Made by a program: the position numbers and the translations under genes. Below are positions 1 through 12,799 of a stretch of DNA of 64,000 bases, one piece after another (positions within the stretch are counted from its first letter, which is position 1; each line of letters begins with the position of its first letter). This stretch comes from Jacaranda mimosifolia. Its lineage: Eukaryota > Streptophyta > Magnoliopsida > Lamiales > Bignoniaceae. The notes beneath the pieces were generated by a model, which did no database searches, was not told the origin of the DNA, and was given only the letters and a program-made list of their open reading frames with translations. Location of the stretch: NCBI GenBank assembly GCA_018894105.1, contig CM032121.1, positions 32,964,230-33,028,229 of the forward strand, in the 5' to 3' direction.

Positions 1-236
1 TAAGACAGGGTCTTTGAATTTTTGAAAGCAAAGTTTTATTCTGGGGAAGCTTTTCTCTGGCCTTGATTCCTTTTGCTTTTGGGGATTTAGGGTTTGAACT
101 GACCCTCCTTTTTCTGGCGTTAGTTGGTAGATGGGCTAAACCCCAAAAAAACAAGCACTTTGCTTCATTTTGCTTTGCTTGATTGTATTTTCTCTTTCTC
201 AGATCGATTATAGGGGAAAAAGAAAAGGAAGCTTTA
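1..236 (+). promoter_or_regulatory. 5' leader of the PLP-transferase-like gene, with probable UTR intron acceptor
   Basis: A pyrimidine-rich tract runs up to AG at 201-202 and looks like a 3' splice site. The 5' UTR is therefore probably interrupted by an intron whose donor lies upstream, possibly outside the window. An in-frame extension from 183 has no ATG (it opens with TTG), so it is not the coding start. The transcription start cannot be placed from this sequence. Confidence 0.45.
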
Positions 237-3050
237 ATGCATCTCTCTCTATGGAAGCCATTATCTCATTGTGCTGCTCTGATCTTGGACAAAAAGAGCA
301 GAAGAAGAGACGGGTCCGACCATTCAACAGAAGAAATTAAGGCCAACCCATCAATTCTGAGGAAATTGCAAGAGCACAAACTGAGGGAAGCTCTTGAAGA
401 AGCATCTGAAGATGGCTCCCTTGTTAAGTCCCAGGATATGGATTCTGAGTTATTGGCCAATCAAGATGAGAGCTTGGGCAGATCACGATCGCTGGCACGG
501 CTAAATGCCCAGAAAGAATTCCTCAGAGCCACTGCTCTTGCTGCTGAGCGCACATTTGAGTCAGGAGACTCAATTCCACAGCTTAACGAGGCTTTCTCCA
601 AGTTCCTCACAATGTATCCAAAGTACCAGTCATCGGAGAGGATTGATCAGCTGAGGTTGGACGAGTACTCGCATCTCTCTGCCTCTGCTTCAAAGGTATG
701 CCTTGATTACTGTGGATTTGGGTTGTTTTCATTGCTGCAAACTGTTCACTATTGGGAATCGTCTACATTTAGTTTGTCTGAGATTACTGCCAATTTGAGT
801 AATCATGCTTTGTATGGGGGAGCTGAGAAAGGCACAGTAGAACATGATATAAAGACCCGAATAATGGATTACTTGAACATCCCTGAGAATGAATATGGCC
901 TTGTTTTTACTGTGAGCCGTGGCTCGGCCTTTAAACTGCTTGCTGAATCATACCCGTTTCACACAAACAAGAGGTTGCTGACCATGTTTGATCATGAGAG
1001 CCAATCGGTGAATTGGATGGCTCAGAGTGCAAGAGAGAAAGGTGCAAAGGTTCAGAGTGCATGGTTTAAGTGGCCTACCCTGAAACTCTGTTCGACTGAC
1101 CTAAGGAAGCAAATTTCAAATAAGAAGAGGAGAAAGAAAGATTCAGCAACTGGTCTTTTTGTGTTCCCTGTTCAGTCTAGAGTCACTGGTGCAAAGTACT
1201 CATATCAGTGGATGGCCCTGGCTCAACAGAACAATTGGCACGTCCTGCTTGATGCTGGGGCATTGGGTCCAAAGGACATGGACTCCCTCGGATTGTCTTT
1301 ATTCCGACCAGATTTTATCATCACGTCGTTTTACAGGGTGTTTGGCTATGATCCAACTGGATTTGGATGCCTTCTAATCAAGAAATCTGTGATGGGAAGC
1401 CTTCAAAACCAGTCTGGTCATGCAGGTTCTGGTATAGTGAAAATCACGCCTGTGTTTCCTCTGTACTTGAGTGATTCAATGGATAATTTCCCTGGATTTG
1501 GTGAAGATGAGGAAGCCAGTGGGAACAATGAAGTTAATTCTGAAACTCGTCCGGGATCTCAACTGCCTGCCTTTTCTGGTGCATTCACTTCTGCTCAGGT
1601 AAGAGATGTATTTGAGTGCGAGATGGAGCATGATAACAGTTCCGACAGGGATGGGACAAGCACTATATTTGAGGAAACTGAGAGTATTTCTGTTGGGGAG
1701 GTGATGAAAAGCCCAGTCTTCAGTGAAGATGAATCATCTGATAACTCACTGTGGATTGATTTGGGTCAGAGTCCATTGGGGTCTGATAATGTTGGTCATT
1801 CAAACAAACACAAGGTCTCCCCACTGCCACCTGCTTGGTTTTCTAGCCGGAAAAATAATAAGCTGATGTCTCCAAAAGCATCAAAGTTATCAAGCAGCCC
1901 AATGTATGACAAGGAATTGAATGCAGGGCATCATGAAGATCGACATGTGTTGTCATTTGATGCTGCAGTTCGATCAGTGTCTCAAGAATTAGACCATTTC
2001 AAGGAGATTCCTGAAGAAGAACAGTTTAATGAGAGACGCCCTGATTCACGAGAATGTAGGACTCCAGATAATCAGTGTTCTCAGGAAATTGAAGAGGAGC
2101 CTGAAATCAGCAAACCTATTAGTTCTGTCAAGGGCTCCAGTATCAACAATTCATCTTCTGTATCCAATCATCAAAATATTCAGAATGGCTCTGCTTCCGA
2201 GATGTGCCTTGAGAAAGAGAGTGCAATAAGAAGAGAGACAGAAGGTGAATTTAGGTTGCTCGAAAGGCGAGAAAGAAGTAGAATTGCTGGTGGCAGATTT
2301 TTTGGAATAGAAGAGACTGAGCAGCCTGGGAGCAAGGGGAGAAGGGTATCCTTTAGCACAGAAGACAACCGCAGAGCCCATCTTAGTCAAACTCTGGAGC
2401 CAGGAGAATTATCTGCCACTAGTCTCGATGATGAAGACTACATGAGCAACGAGGAATATGGTGATGGGCAAGATTCAGACAGGGGTGAACCCGAGATAAT
2501 CTGCAGGCATCTTGATCACATAAACATGTTGGGTCTCAACAAGACAACCTCCCGACTTCGATTCTTGATTAATTGGCTTGTGACATCCTTGCTGCAACTA
2601 AGATTGCCCGGTTTGAATGGAAAGGACAGCACACCACTTGTTCACATATACGGCCCAAAAATTAAATACGAAAGAGGTGCTGCGGTTGCCTTCAATGTGA
2701 GGGACAGAAACAGGGGTCTGATCAGTCCAGAAGTTGTTCAAAAACTGGGTGAGTCGCACGGCATTTCTCTTGGTGTTGGAATACTCAGTCACATACGGAT
2801 CCTAGATAATCCCAAACAGCAGCGTGGATCTTCAAGTCTCGACGATACTACCCTCTGCAAGCCAATGGAAAACGGCAGGCATGATGGTAAAAGCGGATTC
2901 ATCAGAGTCGAGGTTGTCACTGCTTCACTTGGCTTTTTGACTAATTTTGATGATGTCTATAAGCTGTGGGCATTTGTGGCTAAATTTCTGGACCCAGCCT
3001 TTGTGAGAGAGGGTGTCCTTCCGCCTGTTGCAGAGGAGGTTGAAGAATGA
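237..3050 (+). CDS. PLP-dependent transferase superfamily protein (MoCo-sulfurase-like, plant-specific)
   Basis: Intronless, 937 residues from ATG 237 to TGA 3048-3050. I chose this ATG because MHLSLWKP is the conserved start of the plant family I know as At4g37100/At2g23520/At5g66950. The N-terminal third is basic and helical. Residues about 150-420 hold the class-V aminotransferase-like fold: [60 protein letters not shown] and [14 protein letters not shown]. In ABA3-type molybdenum-cofactor sulfurases the PLP lysine sits in SFYK; here the residue is Arg367 (AGG 1335-1337), so normal PLP chemistry is doubtful. Residues about 440-760 are acidic, Ser-rich and low-complexity. The C-terminal 200 residues are conserved again ([32 protein letters not shown]). 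It lacks the MOSC domain of ABA3. Biochemical role unknown. It converges on the next gene. Confidence 0.93.
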   Translation: MHLSLWKPLSHCAALILDKKSRRRDGSDHSTEEIKANPSILRKLQEHKLREALEEASEDGSLVKSQDMDSELLANQDESLGRSRSLARLNAQKEFLRATALAAERTFESGDSIPQLNEAFSKFLTMYPKYQSSERIDQLRLDEYSHLSASASKVCLDYCGFGLFSLLQTVHYWESSTFSLSEITANLSNHALYGGAEKGTVEHDIKTRIMDYLNIPENEYGLVFTVSRGSAFKLLAESYPFHTNKRLLTMFDHESQSVNWMAQSAREKGAKVQSAWFKWPTLKLCSTDLRKQISNKKRRKKDSATGLFVFPVQSRVTGAKYSYQWMALAQQNNWHVLLDAGALGPKDMDSLGLSLFRPDFIITSFYRVFGYDPTGFGCLLIKKSVMGSLQNQSGHAGSGIVKITPVFPLYLSDSMDNFPGFGEDEEASGNNEVNSETRPGSQLPAFSGAFTSAQVRDVFECEMEHDNSSDRDGTSTIFEETESISVGEVMKSPVFSEDESSDNSLWIDLGQSPLGSDNVGHSNKHKVSPLPPAWFSSRKNNKLMSPKASKLSSSPMYDKELNAGHHEDRHVLSFDAAVRSVSQELDHFKEIPEEEQFNERRPDSRECRTPDNQCSQEIEEEPEISKPISSVKGSSINNSSSVSNHQNIQNGSASEMCLEKESAIRRETEGEFRLLERRERSRIAGGRFFGIEETEQPGSKGRRVSFSTEDNRRAHLSQTLEPGELSATSLDDEDYMSNEEYGDGQDSDRGEPEIICRHLDHINMLGLNKTTSRLRFLINWLVTSLLQLRLPGLNGKDSTPLVHIYGPKIKYERGAAVAFNVRDRNRGLISPEVVQKLGESHGISLGVGILSHIRILDNPKQQRGSSSLDDTTLCKPMENGRHDGKSGFIRVEVVTASLGFLTNFDDVYKLWAFVAKFLDPAFVREGVLPPVAEEVEE

Positions 3051-5517
3051 GGCAGGGAGCTAGTACTAATGCTCTTGTGCCATCGCCCTATTGCTACAAC
3101 AAGCAGAAGATGCAGCATTAAATTTCTCATAAAATATCTCAATTTTGGGGCAAACTGGAAGTGCCAAGCGCAACAGAAAGAAACATGGAAAAAACTTTTG
3201 GCTGGATTCTTTTTGCCCCTCCTGCATCTTTGCTGTAAACTTGTTAATTTGTTCATTCTTGTTTCTGTTTGCTTGGATTTTATCCTTTGGCTTCCAGGAT
3301 TCCTGTATCATTTCAGGTAATAGTGATGAACTGAAGCAGAGAGATATAGCATGAGCATAAACATCTCACGTCGACAATTGAGTTGTAGGCCAAAGTGCTT
3401 TTGTGCTGTATAAAAATCACCCTATTTTGCTTGCTTCTTGCTACATTGTGCTGTACATTTTATCTTAGTCAATCCTTCTGAGCTTTTCTGTTCTGACTAA
3501 TGGTAGGAAATATAGCTGCCAAGAAATATTTATATAATTGTTATATATATTGAGTTGTGTTGTGAAACAAGAAATGCATTATTAGCAACAATTTATTCAG
3601 GTAGAAATCCTCGTACTTTATATACCATTTTGTTGTTCTCTTCTAAAATACTGTTACTTCTAGACTATTTTCTTGATTAGCTCTTCTCACTTTTATTTGC
3701 TCATCTCTTCCAAAATCTGTTGAAGTTATTATTCTAACAGCCTTGATGTTAACATGCTTGATGTTGCAATACAACCAATTTTCCCCTTATTTTTGCCTAT
3801 CAAAAGATTTCAGAAAAAAAACACAAAAAGAAGACGGAAAAATGAATTAGGTCCCCCTGTTCATGCATCATGCGTGAACAAAGATAAACTTGTCTTTATT
3901 CAGTCTATGAAAACGACTTCCATTTGCTTAATAAATAAGTTAATAATAGCATTATTTTGCCCACGAAACTCGCCCGGTCTTATCCTGACCACTTAACCCC
4001 AAGTTCCATAATCCACTAGAATTCACAAGAAATGAAAAGATATGTTAAACTGTAGCTGGCAACTACATGAAACTCTTATCATAGCAAGGGTAGAAAATTG
4101 ATGGAATGCTTTAAAATGTTTGTTATAATTAGCAAGTATGAAGTTTAATTTTCATATTTTTGTGATTATCCAATTTTTATCAATATTTGTTCTTCTGAGC
4201 TCTTAAAATTGAAATAAGTTCAACAACAAATCATATTATCTTGATGATTTTCTCTCTATCTAAATGAACGAGTAGTTTGTTCTAACTTCATATAATCTGC
4301 ACCTACCCAAATGTATACTATTCAACATGAACTACGGAAGGATAGAGAAAAAAACCTCTGATAAATGCTCGCTCATCAACCAATAGATAAGATACATTAC
4401 ATTACTTCAAGAATCACAACTTACCCATTCAATAAGTTTGAAAGTGGACAGTTTTAAAACAAGTATTATTGAAGGAAATCTACTCGATATGAAATGATAA
4501 TAATATGAAATAGCACACCGGTATCATAATCACACTCATTTTGATTTCATCCAAGAAAACCTGAAAATAAAAGGATAAGAAAAGGTATGCTAGAGAGAGA
4601 GAGAGAGAGAGAGATGAAGAGAATAACTATAGCTCCATTTGGTTTAGTAATCATTAGTTTTGGGCCACACCATTCAACATTGTTTGCCATGGATATATAA
4701 TGGTTTCAAGCGCTGAATGATTATGCTGCTCTTTTTCTTTTATTGGGTTTTGTAGATTCTGCCTTCCAGGGGAGCTTGATAAGGGGTGGATCTCCACTAC
4801 CATTCCTTTTACGACATGCATATGATGATTAAACCTTAACTTTAACAAAAGAAACAAAGAGAACATTTGATATGCAATTCTCTTTCAACATATAAAAAAG
4901 ACAGCACAAAGCATAAAAGAGAAAAGGGAACTCTACATTTGACAAAATCATGCTACAGTCTTTGCAGGAAGATGAACTCTGTTTGTAGCACTGTCAGCAG
5001 AATGAGACCCATCTGAAGAAAAAGAGTGGCAGCCAATTTATGAGCCTCTTTTGAACCATAGATTCACAAGCAATACTTGTGGAATAATGAATTGTAAAGT
5101 GACTCAACATGATTGCCGAGACCTTTACATAATACCAGGGTCAGTGAGCACTTCTGGTTTTATGCACAAAAGAGAACAAACTTTTAATTTCTTTTGGAGT
5201 TAAAGCAACCAGCCTCGCTAGTGTAATGTACAAAAGAGAACAAATTTTAATTGACTAGCTAAAAAGAAAGCCACGTTCCATACGCCCAAAACCCCTTCAT
5301 ATATATGATTTATCTAAACGAGGAAAAGGTCTTTCCAACGTATGGCGCATGCAAGGCAGTTGATGAGGTCAGATTTCCACTGTGTAAAGAAAAAGTTTCA
5401 CCTTCAGGGAATACGATAACTAAGGCATGCTCCTGGGGAGATGAACTGTCCCTTAATTGCTGAGGATCAAATAGATGAGGGTTGAGGCAATATAATTGAT
5501 TTGCCATCTGATAATGA
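3051..5517. other. Convergent intergenic region with both 3' UTRs
   Basis: AT-rich sequence between two convergent stop codons. It must contain both 3' UTRs and polyadenylation sites, which I cannot fix precisely. It includes a (GA)n microsatellite at about 4592-4614. The open frames here show no recognisable protein similarity and no splice-consistent coding pattern. Confidence 0.6.
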
Positions 5518-8500
5518 CTAAGAATCCATAATCTTGATGAGAAAAGCAGTCTCCATTGCTGCCTCCTTGGATTCCAAATATCTGTTCTCCTCAACTATAT
5601 CAGTTGTTAAATTAAGCAGTACTGGATGCCTAGGATCATAAGTAGAATACTCCCTCACTCTTGCAACCCATTTAGCAGCTTCCCAGACCCCAAACCTGAT
5701 GATCATAATGGTCACAACTCACAATAGTAAATGCAGCGTACATGACTCAATGAATGATGACAGTAACCAGTCAAATTATTGAAGTACTAAATTTTGTTTT
5801 TAAATACATCCAGTGTTTGAATACAGTTCGCATCAGACAAAATTTTCAAGACTTCCACACTTCATTTGCCATCCATCCATAAGTAAAAATGAACTTTCCT
5901 CATCTTGAAATTATGCAGCACGGAAAGTTGTATACGTCAGCAATGAAATGGCAAACCAGATCGTATTACCTTGTATTAAAAGATGATGTCACCAGAATGG
6001 CAGGGTATAGTGCATCTTTCTGGATATTATCATAGGGAGAATATTCACGTATAGCCCGGAAATCTTCAATATCCCCAGGGTATCCAAACTCCTCATAGTC
6101 ATCAGGCGTTAGTGGTAAAATAGGTAGCAGAAGGGTATTCGTTGGATCTAGAAATGGAATCTAAACAAGAAACAGAAAGAATTTTAACTTAATAAGATGT
6201 TAAAAAGTTGCAACAATGAGGAAAGATAGCAAGATTAAAGTAGGAGATATGCGTCATTCAACTACTCTCATTTGTCAATTCTGTGATGGAAGACTATTGT
6301 AGTAAAATTTTTTTTAACATTCTTGCAAAATTAAAGTAAGTGTTATAGAATAAATCATTATTTGCTTTGTGACCTCAAGCGGGAAGTGCAAAAGGGCAAA
6401 TAGAGTTGATCTACCTTCAAAATAGCAGCTCGAAATAAATCTGGACAAAAATTAATAGCTGAAGCAACCAACAATCCTCCAGCACTGTATCCCCAGCCAG
6501 CCAGTTTGGTTTCTTGCACAATCTCTCTCTCAATGAGAAACTTAGCACAAGATATATAATCCTTAATAGAGTTGAGTTTTTTTGTTCGCCTGCCATCATG
6601 GTACCATTTTCTACCTCCACCACCTCCACCTCCACCTCCACCTCCACCTCCACCTCTAGATATTAAGATCATTAAAGCAGTCAGAGATGAAAGCAATCGG
6701 TGGTTCAGTAAATTATTTCTCATCTTTTTAAGATAAGCATTTGCAGGAAGAACCCATCTTTCTGAAAATGGCTTAATTTATACACTAGAGGAATGTTTGC
6801 TGAAGAAAAATGGATAGAAGTTAACAAATTTGTGAACATGGACAATTGAAATGAAATATGTAAATTCCAGAGCTAAAAATACACGCTTTAAAGGAAAACA
6901 GATGCATAACAAACCTAACATCAGCATATGCAATGACCCAACCACGATCAAGAAGGCTTTTTAGCTCATTTTGCCACCTTTTGTCAAGTACCTCACCATA
7001 AGCACCATGCCCATGAAGTAATCCAGGACTTCCACCATTTTTCTTACTGTGTCGTGAATATACTATGGTCAGAGGAATCGAAACCGCATCATATGAAGGG
7101 ACATCATATTCTTCACAAGCATAATACTCGGAGAGATCATTCCATGGGTTGTCATCTCCAGCATTACTGCCAGAGAAGTTTTTGGATATTGATTTCTGAC
7201 TACGGCTTCCAGAAGATGCTGATCCGTACAAAACTCGCGTTCTTTCATAAAGCAGGTTTTGCTGTTGAACAATAGTCCATTTTCCACTTAGTAAATCATA
7301 GTCAACTACTGCAGCCGGCATCTGGGAAAATTAGAGAACAAATAAATGCACACGTGAGTTATACAATGGGTTTTGAATCCATTGATGTCCTGAAAATGAT
7401 AACTTCCTTACTTGACACCAGACCATAATTCTTGATGATAGTAGAAAATGGTACATATATTATACTGTGCAACTAAACACATTCCAATATACGATACAAA
7501 ATAAGCCATGCTACATAACTATATCCAAGAATATGCGAATTCTATGGGACCCGCTTATTCTAGGAACAACCCGACATAAGAGAGTGGAAAATATTTTAAG
7601 CACTACTTATAAACCTATCTGTTAACAGTTATTGTCCAGATGACAAATCTGGACAGAAAAAATTGCATTCAGCAATCACAATACATTGCAACAACAATGC
7701 CAAGAGCTTAGAAATGCTATTTGCTGCTAGATACACTGATAAGTGTAAATACACAAACCTGCACATGCAATCAAAACTTAATACTGGGCTTAGAAGAATA
7801 GCTTTCGAGGCATGGAATCAAGTCAAAAATTTTAAACAATCACTAATTATGTAGATCTTTCCTAATTGCAGTATAGCTTTACAGGTGCTAGTCCAGCAGA
7901 ACAAAGGCTTAGAATTGCTAAACAGTAATATAATTCTCAATACCAAGAGCACACCTTGTGCATATAAAAAATTACCAATCATGCAACTCAACATCCAAAA
8001 CATGTCTAAATGTTACATACTTTTTTGACATTCCTATATCCAAAAGTCAGGAAAAGGACTAAGTTTTTACTTATTTAATGGAGGCACACCCACAGGGTAA
8101 TTTCTGTACATGCAAAAGTTCATATCAATAATCAAAGTATTACATAAAACACAATTCTAGCACATGTTCATGAGAATTAGCATTGCCATCTAACAATTTT
8201 ATTACAGATAAAAATCTGAGAGGGTTATACATAAGCTTTCATTTTCTATGGGCATGCTTCACATTTTTCATAAATGGCAGCAAATGGAAGCTAATGGGAT
8301 TAAGTGTAGCTTTCAGTTTTTTAAAGTCACTGAGAATTTTTTCTGAAGGTCACTTTTTGCAGCAGAATACTGTTATAAATGGCAATAAATGGAAACTATG
8401 TGGCCATAAATAACTGAAGTTTCAGATATTGGCTTTATGATATAAATAATTACTGTACAACTTGAAAGTGCAAGGGCAATTAAGATTATCCAGCGTGTTT

Positions 8501-11500
8501 TCCGATATAATAAGCCATTTAAAGATAACAAGCTGGATGACGAGCTGGAAAGTGAAATATTTCAACAGCAAGCATAGATTTTGTTTCCTTAGTGAAGGCA
8601 CTGGAACACTCTCATAAATGAGGAGGTTAAAATTTGAGACCACCAATATAAAGTGACGTAGGATTTATCTAGCTAAGAAACTCCAGCAAGTCTCCATTTC
8701 ATGTATTTGCAATTGCCCCCATCAAATTAAATTGGCCAATCAGTCACTTCCTTTGAAAGGGGTGGGATTCATTTAGCACACGAGAGCCTCGAACCAATAT
8801 ATGTAAAAAATTCATAGAAAAATATGAGAAGCATACAAACACACACACACAGTCGACAAATTATATCTAAATATATTTTATGATCTCTGAAACAAATTTA
8901 ACCAAGATAACAAGACCTCTCAACTCAATTATTAACATAACCCAGGAAGCTATACAAAATATTATTTACTGTAAATGAATTGCTTTCACCAGAAATTTAA
9001 TGTAGTAAGGCAATAAACAGAAGTGAAAAATCATTTACACACCACAGGTGATGTTATTGTGAAGCGCATGGTTGAAGAATAGAAGTCATAATTTGGTCCT
9101 GGAAATATTTGAGATACATGCTCTGGAAGAGGCAAATTCTGTGGACTGAACTCTTTGAGATGAGCTCCTGCCTGTCAAATCATTATTTATAAGACACTGC
9201 ACAGTGCTGCTGATATTTATGTAATTTATATGCCCATAAAAAAAGTATTCTCATGGGGAAGTAATGATTGATATAATGTATGATATGGAAATGTGGAAAA
9301 TAAAATCAAATGGATTTGGAATTCATTGGACATGTGTTTAAAGCATCAGAAGGCTGCATACCTTGCCATTGCTTAGAGGTAAAGAAATAGAATACAGTCC
9401 ATATTTTCGTTCATCCCTTACAATAAGTAGCAAGTGCGAGTCACAGAAATCAACATCTTCAATAATCCAATGTTGGTCATTCACAAAAATATTCTGCAAC
9501 ACATAACAGAATAAGAGTAAGGATCATGCCTTGGAGACCTAGAGATATCCAAAGGTCTGGATCATGCATGAGTATCTTATTAATTACGTGAATATGCTAA
9601 CCTCCCAATTCCTTGGGCTACAAGAAGAAGCGACAGGGCTACGTAAGAGATAATGGTGATCAACAGGTTGGCCCTGCATAGCAGCATCGGTAAAGAGGTA
9701 GAGATATCCTTGATGATGCTCAATAATGCAATGGGCATTTGGCTCACATTCCCAGACGAGTGTCATACCAGATAGAGGATCAGCTGCATTTATTAGAAAG
9801 ACCTAATAGTGCGTCACGCATATAAAAACTCCAGTTCAGCATCAAGTAATAATGGAGATGTAAAACCTTTTTGTGAGCATACCTTCGATGAGTGGGTTGA
9901 GAATGCATTTACTGTCAAGAACTGAAAGTCTTTAGTATGCCTTACATTCAGATGGACATTTTCTTGAGGTTCCTCCAAAAGCAATGCATCCTTGTCATTT
10001 GAACCAAGCATGCTACAATAGATCCTGAGAACAATCAAATGTCAACTTAAATTCTAGGGATCTAATAGAATTAGAGACGAGCATTATATGGGACAAAATC
10101 AGCAATACTAACCTAAAGGGCCTCTTTTTATCATCAGTGACTACATAAAGTAATGCTTGGCCATCTTTAGCCCAAGCTACACCGGAAACCCGGTCTGCTT
10201 GGGGCTTACTACACAGTGACCCAAAATTCAAATCTCTAACAGATAACTTGAAGTAGTCGTTGTCCTTGTCATACATAGTGTATGCAAGATACCGATGATC
10301 AGGTGACACTTCTGATAGTTCTTCATAGGCATAACCTGTTTGTAAATATATAATAAAAGTAAAATTGAGAAAATGAAATCAACAGGAAGTAATAAAAAAT
10401 AAAAATACACAGGAAGAATCTTATACCTCCAAATCTTTCAGCTTCTTGATTGTAATCAAGCAGTTTTTGCTCAATTTTCTTTCCAGATGTGAAATCAAAA
10501 CCAGCTGATGGAGATTTATTAGAAATAAACTCTTCATTTAGGCTTGCTAATCTCCGACATAACACTGGATATTGCTTTCCTTCTTCAACTCGCCTATAGT
10601 ACAACCTATACTGACCAAAAATTGGAAGAGAGGGGGGAAAAAAAGAAAGAAAAGAAAAAAAAAATAAAAAAGAAAGAATAAAGGCAATTAGACTCCAGCT
10701 TATAACAATACTGAAAGAAATAACAGGGAATTCCTCAACTTCTAAATCATAACTCCCAACTTCCATTCAATTGCGAAACAAATCTAATAAGGTTACTAAG
10801 CATGGTAGTCAGAGAACAACCTAGAGGATGGTACAATTCAGTACTCCAGATATCAAACACTGAACCAAAGACCCGCTAGCTATGTGCCATCCAACAAAAA
10901 CTTCTCTATCCGAACATTCTTGACCAAGCCTTCTCTATGCTTGGTCCTTGAAAAATTATCTTATCACATCCAATGCCACTGTTGAAATAAAATTTATAAA
11001 TTTATGTCAGCAGGCTCAACATCTCCAACTCCAACCCTGCCAAAGAAGAAGTAGTAAAACCACTCCTCTTTCTCCAATCAACTCACGAGTTAGTTCCTTC
11101 TTAACAGATAGCTTTCATATCTAATTCAGATTCTTAAATCACATTCTAATTCATGAGGAAAATAATATATTTCACATTCACGAAGATTCAAAGTTCTGAA
11201 AAACCAATGAAAATAATCACAGTAGCAATAGATAATAGAAACGGGGCAGTGAAATTACCAAGGGCCCCAGCGGAGGGGAGGGGTGGAGAGTTCGGCGGCG
11301 AGGCGAGAGGCCATCTCCGATTGGAGCTTGGACTGGAGGCGCTCGGTGTCAGACATGATAGCCTCGGTGTACTTCTCCTCCTGCTCCATGTACACGTCCA
11401 TGTGACGCATCGCCACCCTGTCGTTCAGCTGCGACATCCAGTTGTACTCATCCTCCCAAGACTCCCCGTGAAGGGAGAAAGTCACTGGCTTCTTCGGAGG

Positions 11501-11620
11501 TTTCGGCGGCGACGGTGGCGATGGAGGTGGCTGAGGCTTCTGGGGCTTGTAATGGGCGCGTTGGGAGATGGACAGGTGGCGGAGGTGGGGCCGGCGGACG
11601 ACGGTGAGCAGGTGGCGCAT
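5518..11620 (-). CDS. Prolyl oligopeptidase family protein (protease II/OpdB-like), 11 exons
   Basis: Exons from the 5' end: 11620-11259, 10605-10427, 10335-10113, 10024-9883, 9802-9602, 9493-9362, 9171-9043, 7321-6915, 6655-6415, 6160-5970, 5695-5518. They sum to 2385 nt, i.e. 794 residues plus TAG, and every junction is GT-AG and in phase. The N-terminus is Arg-rich (MRHLLTVVRRPHLRHLS) and followed by a Pro-rich linker, which suggests an organellar transit peptide. The central exons form the beta-propeller (LAYTMYDKDNDYFKL, HCIIEHHQGYLYLFTDA). The hydrolase domain keeps the nucleophile elbow GWGYSAGG (Ser649). The usual Asp position is Asn734 in SSFNTRFGVWEAAKWVAR, and no catalytic His occurs near the C-terminus (LNLTTDIVEENRYLESKE). 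I recall Arabidopsis At5g66960 as the closest match. The gene is apparently intact but probably not a normal serine peptidase. Intron 7 (7322-9042) is the longest and holds nothing recognisable. Confidence 0.92.
6613..6654 (-). repeat. GGT-GGA coding repeat, 14-glycine tract
   Basis: On the minus strand this is fourteen consecutive Gly codons, mostly alternating GGT and GGA, beginning one codon after the exon 9 acceptor. It encodes G593-G606, between YADVR and RKWYHDG. In oligopeptidase B relatives this position is a short R-G-G-G-E-x-G loop, so the tract is a microsatellite-like expansion in a conserved part of the hydrolase domain. Confidence 0.9.
7322..9042 (-). other. Intron 7 of the oligopeptidase-like gene
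   Basis: A 1.7 kb AT-rich intron. The donor (GTGTGT) follows GTG of exon 7, and the acceptor CAG precedes ATGCCGGCTG of exon 8. It contains short CA repeats near 8840. I see no nested gene and no TIR or TSD pair. Confidence 0.7.
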
Positions 11621-11727
11621 GGTGGTTTGCGTTCGGAAAGATGGTTTAAACAGCAATCTGTAGAGAGGTTTTACAAGGGTTTTCTTTATTGGAATTTGCA
11701 TTTCTTTTATCAATCAATTTACATTAA

Positions 11728-12048
11728 CACTATATTTGGTTGACGAGGAAAAAAAAATATTAAGAAAAAGAAGAAGAAAATATAAAATATAAAATCTTAA
11801 ATTTAGTTTGTTGTCAAAGAAAATCATAAAGAAATCTGGTTATTAAATAAAACAATGAGGAAAAGATGAGTGATGAAAGTGTAGGAATGCATGAGAGAAT
11901 ACTTCAATTTGAATTTTTCTCAAATGCATTATATTTTTCCTCAAAATTTTCTTTTTTTAGTATTTTTCTTACTAACCAAACAATCAAATATATTTTTCTT
12001 AGTATTTTTATTTTTTTTTCCTCCTAAATACATTAACCAAACACAGTG
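11728..12048. mobile_element. MITE-like element just upstream of the oligopeptidase-like gene
   Basis: The left end is CACTATATTTGGTTGA; the reverse complement of the right end is CACTGTGTTTGGTTAA, followed on both sides by related A-rich sequence. Length is 321 bp. Flanking trinucleotides are taa and caa, so a 3-bp target duplication is only 2/3 matched. CACTA-like or another MITE class is possible. It lies about 108 bp upstream of the start codon, so within the promoter or 5' UTR of that gene. Confidence 0.5.
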
Positions 12049-12799
12049 CAAGCGAGAACGAATATAGCCAGTTTTTATGGGTTTCTCTATGGTCTTAATA
12101 GATTATTTTCACCTATTATCGTGTATGTCTTTGTTTTATGCCTAAATGGCAGTTTGTTTCAATAAACAAAACAAAAAAAAAAAATTAGAATAATTGTTCT
12201 TTTTTAAGTCAAATACCTTAATTGTCATTTTAATTTGTTGAACCCTAACATATAAATTACTTATTATCTCTCTTAATTTTTTCAATTTTCTCACATTCCA
12301 AATACTTCATATTTTTAAAAATATATTAATAATAAAATACAAAAAATATTTTTTTGATAATATATGTAAGAAAGAATTATTAAAAACTCTTTAAAAGTAT
12401 TTTATATCGATATACATTCCATCAACTTTTTGCTCAAAAAGAAACTCAAGAACTAATTTTTTTATTAAATTACTATTGACTTATTAAATTTTCCTAAATT
12501 ACTTTTGATTTATCAAATTAAAAAAATTGATGAATTAGTTTTTTAATTGAAAATTCTTGTTTAAACCGTTTAGATTGATTTATATTAATTATGATTTTAT
12601 CTTTAATAAATTAAATTTTTTGCCACTTATTTTATGATTAAAATCATTAATTAATTTCTTATATTAACCAACAAAACCCCTCAAAATTTCTATTATTAAT
12701 TAAAAAAGGCTCTAAATTTCCATATTCCATGCTTGAAAGAATTCATAAACTATTGTTGGCTGGGTCGAGAAAATTAGGATTTTGAAACAATATTAGACA
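12049..12799. other. AT-rich spacer, nothing recognised
   Basis: Very AT-rich sequence with no open frame of note and no TIR or TSD pair that I could identify. It separates the oligopeptidase-like gene from the cold-shock pseudogene. Confidence 0.6.

Noticed and set aside
183..236. Upstream extension of the PLP-transferase-like frame by 18 codons
   Set aside because: It has no ATG and crosses a probable splice acceptor; the family starts at the ATG at 237.
6417..6653. Val-Glu repeat frame on the minus strand
   Set aside because: An alternative frame through the GGT-GGA repeat of exon 9; the Gly frame is the one that splices in phase.
11153..11743. 196-codon plus-strand open frame
   Set aside because: Antisense shadow of exon 1 of the oligopeptidase-like gene; its Arg/Leu-rich text has no family resemblance.
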